Source of the DNA: Ruminiclostridium sp.
GTDB lineage: Bacteria; Bacillota_A; Clostridia; Oscillospirales; Ruminococcaceae
Reading direction: 5' to 3'
NCBI GenBank assembly: GCA_017550775.1
Contig: JAFZOA010000211.1
Span: forward strand, 1-9,179
Length of the DNA: 9,179 nucleotides
This document shows, piece by piece, positions 6,406 through 9,179 of the stretch. The position numbers were made by a program, and so were the translations under genes. The notes beneath the pieces are model-generated. The model worked only from the letters and a program-made list of their open reading frames with translations, did not search any database and was not told the origin of the DNA. The number at the start of each line of letters is the position of its first letter. Within the stretch, counting starts at the first letter, position 1.

Positions 6406-6436
6406 ATGCCTGCATACCATAAATAAGGAGCGTACC

Positions 6437-6967
6437 ATGAAGAAACAGTTTCTTGAAATAGGAAGGATAACCAAGCTCCAGGGTCTCAAAGGCGAGGTCC
6501 GGGTGCAGTATTACTGCGACGAGCCGGAAATGCTCTGTGAGTTTGAGACCCTGTACCTCGGAAAAGACCATACCCCCGTTGAGCCGCAGCGGGCGCGGTA
6601 TCTGAAAAGCGACGTGGCGGTATTGAAGCTCAAGGGCATCGACACTCCGGAGGACGCGGAGAAGCTCATCGGAAAGCTGCTTTACTTCGACCGCGACGAT
6701 ATCGAGCTCCCCGAGAACACATGGTTTATCCGCGATGTAATCGGGCTCGAAGTGTACGACGCGGACACGGGGAAGTGCTACGGCAAGGTTGATGACGTGT
6801 ACCAAAACGGCACCGCAGACGTGTACTCGATAAAGACCCCCTCCGGCGGCCAGCTCATGTTCCCCGCGATACCGGAAGTCCTGCTCGATACCGACCTTGA
6901 CGCGGGGAAGATAACCATTCGCCCGCTTGAAGGCCTGTTTGACCCCGAGGTGATAGACGGTGATTAA
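6437..6967 (+). CDS. rimM: RimM, 16S rRNA processing and 30S assembly factor
   Basis: RimM binds ribosomal protein S19 and helps mature the head of the 30S subunit. The 176-aa product has the N-terminal RimM beta-barrel (about 5-84), recognised from LEIGRITKLQGLKGEVRVQ (6-24), and a C-terminal PRC-barrel (about 97-174) with VIGLEVYD, GKVDDVYQNGTADVY and the typical ending FPAIPEVLLD then GLFDPEVI. Length is normal for the family. The start ATG has AAGGAG 6 nt upstream. It overlaps trmD by 8 nt, a frequent arrangement. In most Firmicutes the pair sits in rpsP-(KH protein)-rimM-trmD-rplS; here rimM is promoter-proximal and divergent from mraZ, so the operon has been rearranged. Confidence 0.96.
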   Translation: MKKQFLEIGRITKLQGLKGEVRVQYYCDEPEMLCEFETLYLGKDHTPVEPQRARYLKSDVAVLKLKGIDTPEDAEKLIGKLLYFDRDDIELPENTWFIRDVIGLEVYDADTGKCYGKVDDVYQNGTADVYSIKTPSGGQLMFPAIPEVLLDTDLDAGKITIRPLEGLFDPEVIDGD

Positions 6968-7658
6968 GATACAGATAGCAACGCTGTTCCCCACGATGTG
7001 CGAGGCTTTCCTGTCCGAGAGCATAATCGGTCGGGCGCGCAAGGCCGGTGCGGTGGAGATCTCCTGCCGCGATATCCGAAGCTATACTCTCGACAAGCAC
7101 CGCCGCGTTGACGACAAGCCCTTCGGCGGCGGTACCGGAATGGTCATGCAGGCGCAGCCGATCTACGACTGCGTGATGTCGATGATCTCCGACCTCGGTG
7201 AGGGAGCAAAGCCCCGGCTCATCTATATGTCCCCGCAGGGAAAGACGCTGACTCAGCCGCTGGTCAGGGAGCTTGCCGCCGAGGACGACCTTATTATCCT
7301 CTGCGGGCATTACGAGGGAGTGGACGAGAGGGTGCTGGAGGAGCTTAACTTCGAGGAGATCTCGGTGGGGGATTACGTCGTGACCGGCGGAGAGCTTCCC
7401 GCGCTGATGCTCACGGACGCGGTGTGCCGGCTACAGGAGGGGGTGCTCCCCAACGAGGACGCTTACTCGGACGAGAGCCACTACAACGGGCTGCTCGAAC
7501 ATCCGCAGTACACACGCCCGGAGGAGTGGCGGGGACGCAGGGTCCCGGAGGTGCTTCTCTCCGGTCATCACGCGAATATAGACAAGTGGAGAGAGGAAAT
7601 GTCCCGTGAAGTTACAGCGCGGAAACGTCCGGAATTGCTGGAGCGCAAAGACGGTTGA
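6960..7658 (+). CDS. trmD: TrmD, tRNA (guanine-N1)-methyltransferase
   Basis: TrmD methylates G37 next to the anticodon of tRNAs that read codons such as CCN and CUN, preventing +1 frameshifting. The 232-aa product has the SPOUT trefoil-knot signatures: DDKPFGGGTGMVMQ (51-64), CGHYEGVDER (115-124), SVGDYVVTGGELPALML (135-151) and LLEHPQYTRP (178-187), then VPEVLLSGHHANIDKWR (195-211). The start is GTG at 6960, inside the end of rimM, with GAGGTGAT as ribosome binding site about 8 nt upstream. The stop codon lies within the first of two CGGTTGAAAACT repeats. rplS, the common downstream partner, is absent; the next gene is HPr after a 234-bp gap. Confidence 0.97.
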   Translation: MIKIQIATLFPTMCEAFLSESIIGRARKAGAVEISCRDIRSYTLDKHRRVDDKPFGGGTGMVMQAQPIYDCVMSMISDLGEGAKPRLIYMSPQGKTLTQPLVRELAAEDDLIILCGHYEGVDERVLEELNFEEISVGDYVVTGGELPALMLTDAVCRLQEGVLPNEDAYSDESHYNGLLEHPQYTRPEEWRGRRVPEVLLSGHHANIDKWREEMSREVTARKRPELLERKDG

Positions 7659-7694
7659 AAACTGTTGTCTATGTTGAATAGGCGGTTGAAAACT
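7652..7694 (+). repeat. Direct repeat CGGTTGAAAACT at the end of trmD
   Basis: CGGTTGAAAACT occurs at 7652-7663 and again at 7683-7694, 31 bp apart. Between them two partial copies begin with GTTG at 7664 and 7673, so four GTTG units lie at steps of 10, 9 and 12 bp, close to the helical repeat. CAACAAC follows at 7708-7714. The core 10-mer GTTGAAAACT is the same as in both arms of the inverted repeat upstream of mraZ. A protein-binding array is possible; no function is known to me. Confidence 0.6.
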
Positions 7695-7728
7695 TTTTAG
7701 ACATAATCAACAACTGCGAACGTTTTTT
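7682..7728 (+). terminator. Weak candidate terminator after trmD
   Basis: GCGGTTG (7682-7688) can pair with CAACTGC (7711-7717), 7 bp with one G-U, around a long 22-nt loop. A run of six T lies 5 nt further on (7723-7728). The loop is long and the stem only moderate, so termination would be partial at best. No better terminator exists between trmD and the HPr promoter. Confidence 0.3.
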
Positions 7729-7792
7729 CTTAGTTTGATTAAGCGTAATCGGAGAATAATTGTAAAAAAGGCATAAAATGCGAAAAAAGCTG

Positions 7793-7821
7793 TTGACGAA
7801 TACGGTTTTTGCGTTTATACT
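7793..7821 (+). promoter_or_regulatory. Promoter of the HPr gene
   Basis: TTGACG (7793-7798) and TATACT (7816-7821) are separated by exactly 17 bp, each one base from consensus. The predicted start near 7828 gives a leader of about 65 nt. This is the strongest plus-strand promoter in the window, as expected for an abundant protein. Confidence 0.85.
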
Positions 7822-7831
7822 AATGTTGTAG

Positions 7832-7855
7832 CGGCGGATAAATCGCCGAAAGGAG
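7832..7855 (+). promoter_or_regulatory. 5' leader hairpin plus extra Shine-Dalgarno-like site upstream of HPr
   Basis: CGGCG (7832-7836) pairs with CGCCG (7844-7848) around a 7-nt loop, just after the predicted transcription start, and AAAGGAG follows directly (7849-7855). That site has no start codon at a usable distance; translation of HPr uses the separate GGAGG at 7879-7883, 9 nt before the ATG. A 5' hairpin and a non-initiating Shine-Dalgarno site are both known to stabilise Firmicute mRNAs, so a stability role is inferred. Confidence 0.4.
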
Positions 7856-7892
7856 ACATTATAAAAAGCATTAAAGACGGAGGGATCTTTCC

Positions 7893-8156
7893 ATGTTTGT
7901 AAGAGAAGTAGAAGTAAAAAATCAGGTAGGCCTTCACGCAAGACCCGCAACATTCTTCATTCAGAAGGCTAACGAGTACAAGTCTTCCATCTGGGTAGAA
8001 AAGGAAGAGCGCAGAGTAAACGCTAAGAGCCTGCTCGGTATCCTTTCTCTCGGCATCGTAGGCGGCACACCTATCAGGATCATTGCCGACGGTTCCGATG
8101 AACAGCTCGCTGTTGACGGACTCACCAAGCTCATCGAAAGCGGTTTTGAGGAATAA
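7893..8156 (+). CDS. ptsH: HPr, phosphocarrier protein of the sugar phosphotransferase system
   Basis: HPr carries phosphate from enzyme I to the sugar-specific enzymes II. In Firmicutes its seryl-phosphorylated form is also a corepressor with CcpA. The 87-aa product has the active-site motif GLHARPA with His15, and NAKSLLGILSLGI with Ser46, the HPr kinase site. Having His15 separates it from the Crh paralogue, which lacks it. Length is exactly typical. The codon choice differs from the GC-rich neighbours (many GTA, AAG and CTC, few rare codons), in keeping with high expression. It has its own promoter and terminator, and ptsI is not adjacent, so it is a single-gene unit. Start ATG with GGAGG 9 nt upstream. 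Confidence 0.97.
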   Translation: MFVREVEVKNQVGLHARPATFFIQKANEYKSSIWVEKEERRVNAKSLLGILSLGIVGGTPIRIIADGSDEQLAVDGLTKLIESGFEE

Positions 8157-8175
8157 TTGAACAAAGAAATACAAG

Positions 8176-8206
8176 AGCCGCACTTTCGGGTGCGGCTTTA
8201 TATTTT
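8176..8206 (+). terminator. Intrinsic terminator after HPr
   Basis: AGCCGCAC (8176-8183) and GTGCGGCT (8190-8197) form a perfect 8-bp GC-rich stem with loop TTTCGG, in which a U-G pair could leave a stable UUCG tetraloop. It is followed by TTTATATTTT, a somewhat interrupted T tract. The end lies only 11 nt before the next start codon, so the terminator also sits in front of the lipoprotein gene's ribosome binding site. Confidence 0.85.
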
Positions 8207-8217
8207 ACGGAGAAGTT

Positions 8218-8913
8218 ATGAGGAAAAGACACGCCCTTATATATATTATAATGGTATTGTGTGCTTTCGTCCTGTCCGGCTGCGCGGGCGTTTCATACGA
8301 GGGAAAAGACCTCGTTGACAGGGCGAAACAGCTCCACACCGGGCTTGAAGCCGCGCATATCACAGTTTCCGACGATATCACCTACGAGGTCTTGCAGGAG
8401 ATAACCTACCGCTTCGCCGGCGATGTCATGCAGTATATGTACGTCGGCCGCGACCTTGATACCGGCGAGGAATACTACGAATTCAACAGCGGTAACGAGC
8501 TCGACACCTGGCACACCGGCGATATCTCGTGGACAGGTGTTGCGAGGGGAAGCGAGGGGTACTACAACTACTCCCGCGCCAAGCGGCACTACTTCGCGGA
8601 CGGCGCGCTGCTGCTCGACGATCACGCGTCGGCGGTGACAAGCGCGGAGGCAGGAGCGGATATCGGAGACCTGAAAAGAGTTTCTCTGCGGTACGACGAC
8701 AGCGTGATCTCACAGTCCGAGCAGCTGGCGGGCGTTTCGGATTACACTCAGACCTACGACTTTACCGAAACAGGAAGATGTTACGAGGTCTATGTGAATT
8801 ACACGAAAGACGGCGTGAAGCACCGATACTGTATCAGCATCGAGGAATGTGACCCCGACGAGCCGATAAAACGCGCGGGACTTCCTGCGCCTGCGCAGAC
8901 TACGGAGAACTGA
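8218..8913 (+). CDS. Hypothetical lipoprotein, family not recognised
   Basis: The 231-aa product begins with a type II signal peptide: basic MRKRH, a hydrophobic stretch IYIIMVLCAFV and the lipobox LSGC with Cys22 as the lipidated residue. The mature part of about 210 residues should be anchored outside the membrane. It is acidic and Tyr-rich, with strand-like alternation: TGEEYYEFNSGNELDTWH (about 83-100), then an exposed YFADGALLLDDHA region and YEVYVNYTKDGVKHRYCISI near the end. That could fit an LppX/LolA-like beta-sheet fold, but I cannot support a family. GGAG lies 5 nt before the ATG. There is no room for a promoter after the HPr terminator, so expression comes from readthrough or from a promoter inside ptsH. 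The next gene starts 2 nt after its stop, so the two are probably coupled. Confidence 0.85.
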   Translation: MRKRHALIYIIMVLCAFVLSGCAGVSYEGKDLVDRAKQLHTGLEAAHITVSDDITYEVLQEITYRFAGDVMQYMYVGRDLDTGEEYYEFNSGNELDTWHTGDISWTGVARGSEGYYNYSRAKRHYFADGALLLDDHASAVTSAEAGADIGDLKRVSLRYDDSVISQSEQLAGVSDYTQTYDFTETGRCYEVYVNYTKDGVKHRYCISIEECDPDEPIKRAGLPAPAQTTEN

Positions 8914-8915
8914 CA

Positions 8916-9179
8916 ATGACAAAACGGCAGAACATCGCTCTTATCCTCAATATCGCCGCACTTGTGCTCGGCTGCGTCGGGATAATCTTCCGGCTTTCGC
9001 ACAGCATAGAGGACTTCTTCCTGTACTACACGCAGATATCCAATGTCATAGCTGTCATTTCCTCGGCAATGTTCATCATCTTCCGCAGAACCGGCATCGT
9101 GCGGCTCTCAGCGGCGGTCAGGAGCACCCGCTACCTCGCCGCCTGTATGCTCACCATGACGTTTCTTGTCGTGATGTGC
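8916..9179 (+). CDS. Multi-pass membrane protein, possibly Pr6Pr-like (N-terminal fragment, runs off the window)
   Basis: The 88 visible codons begin ATG at 8916, two bases after the lipoprotein stop (TGACAATG), with GGAG about 8 nt upstream. Three hydrophobic segments are seen: about residues 8-25, 42-57, and one beginning near 74 that continues past the window end. Between the first two lies FFLYYTQISNVIAV, an aromatic motif followed by T-x-x-SN that resembles the F-x-Y-(F/Y)-T-x-x-SN segment of Pr6Pr/FAR-17a-like membrane proteins of Firmicutes. A basic loop RRTGIVRLSAAVRSTRY follows the second helix. The family call rests on this short motif and is tentative. Function is unknown. The tight spacing suggests a pair with the lipoprotein. 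Confidence 0.75.
   Translation, partial: MTKRQNIALILNIAALVLGCVGIIFRLSHSIEDFFLYYTQISNVIAVISSAMFIIFRRTGIVRLSAAVRSTRYLAACMLTMTFLVVMC

Larger units (their letters stand above)
5987..6436. other. Divergent mraZ/rimM intergenic region (450 bp, AT-rich)
   Basis: No convincing gene lies here. From left to right it holds the mraZ ribosome binding site (AAAGGAG, about 5997-6003), a 16-bp inverted repeat, a 9-mer resembling a DnaA box (TGTGGAAAA, 6093-6101), AAAGTG-type boxes, the mraZ promoter, about 190 bp of A/T-rich DNA with no clear signal, a patch dense in GTGG/CCAC (6311-6365), and the rimM promoter. The middle part, 6190-6300, contains -10-like hexamers (TATACT at 6257, TACAAT at 6264) without matching -35 elements, so I call no promoter there. 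Confidence 0.8.

Noticed and set aside
6335..7042. Minus-strand open frame opposite rimM
   Set aside because: RimM is certain on the plus strand; the antisense product has no domain signature and would run through the rimM promoter.
7664..7714. Pseudoknot-like RNA beyond trmD (TGTCTA/TAGACA crossing TGTTGA/TCAACA)
   Set aside because: The pairs are 6 bp each in AT-rich repeats and could be by chance; the direct-repeat reading explains the same bases more simply.
1..9179. Mobile elements, CRISPR arrays, tRNA/rRNA genes, toxin-antitoxin or defence genes
   Set aside because: I saw no transposase motifs, regularly spaced repeat arrays, cloverleaf structures or known defence domains on either strand.

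Overview
The window holds two divergent blocks of housekeeping genes plus a small accessory end. The coding GC is fairly high, while the intergenic DNA is strongly AT-rich. The minus-strand gene order mraZ-rsmH-ftsL-PBP-murE-mraY, the stand-alone HPr with both His15 and Ser46, and the frequent TTG starts point to a low-to-mid GC Firmicute. A member of the Clostridia resembling Ruminococcaceae/Oscillospirales is most likely (inference). MurE carries the DNPR motif of meso-diaminopimelate-adding enzymes, so the peptidoglycan is probably mDAP-type.

Minus strand, positions 6184 down to 1: the first six genes of a division and cell wall (dcw) operon. They are transcribed from one good sigma-A-type promoter (TTGATT, 17 bp, TATAAT) about 170 bp upstream of mraZ. 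MraZ is the regulator, RsmH a 16S rRNA methyltransferase, FtsL the division scaffold, the class B PBP the septal transpeptidase with two PASTA domains, MurE adds mDAP, and MraY (only its first 53 codons are present) makes lipid I. Gene spacing is tight. The exception is about 100 bp between ftsL and the PBP gene, which contains a 12-bp hairpin.

Positions 5987-6436: a 450-bp divergent intergenic region with promoters for mraZ and rimM, AAAGTG-type boxes that could be MraZ sites, and a perfect 16-bp inverted repeat in the mraZ leader.

Plus strand, 6437-7658: rimM-trmD, a ribosome assembly and tRNA methylation pair that overlaps by 8 nt, without the usual rpsP and rplS neighbours. Then comes a 234-bp gap with GTTGAAAACT repeats and a strong promoter, then the HPr gene with an intrinsic terminator. 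Last are an unrecognised lipoprotein gene and the start of a multi-pass membrane protein gene, both lying just beyond that terminator.

I see no mobile element, CRISPR array, tRNA, rRNA or defence system. I found no previously undescribed system. The best leads are regulatory: the shared 10-mer repeats, the attenuator-like mraZ leader, and possible MraZ boxes on both divergent promoters.
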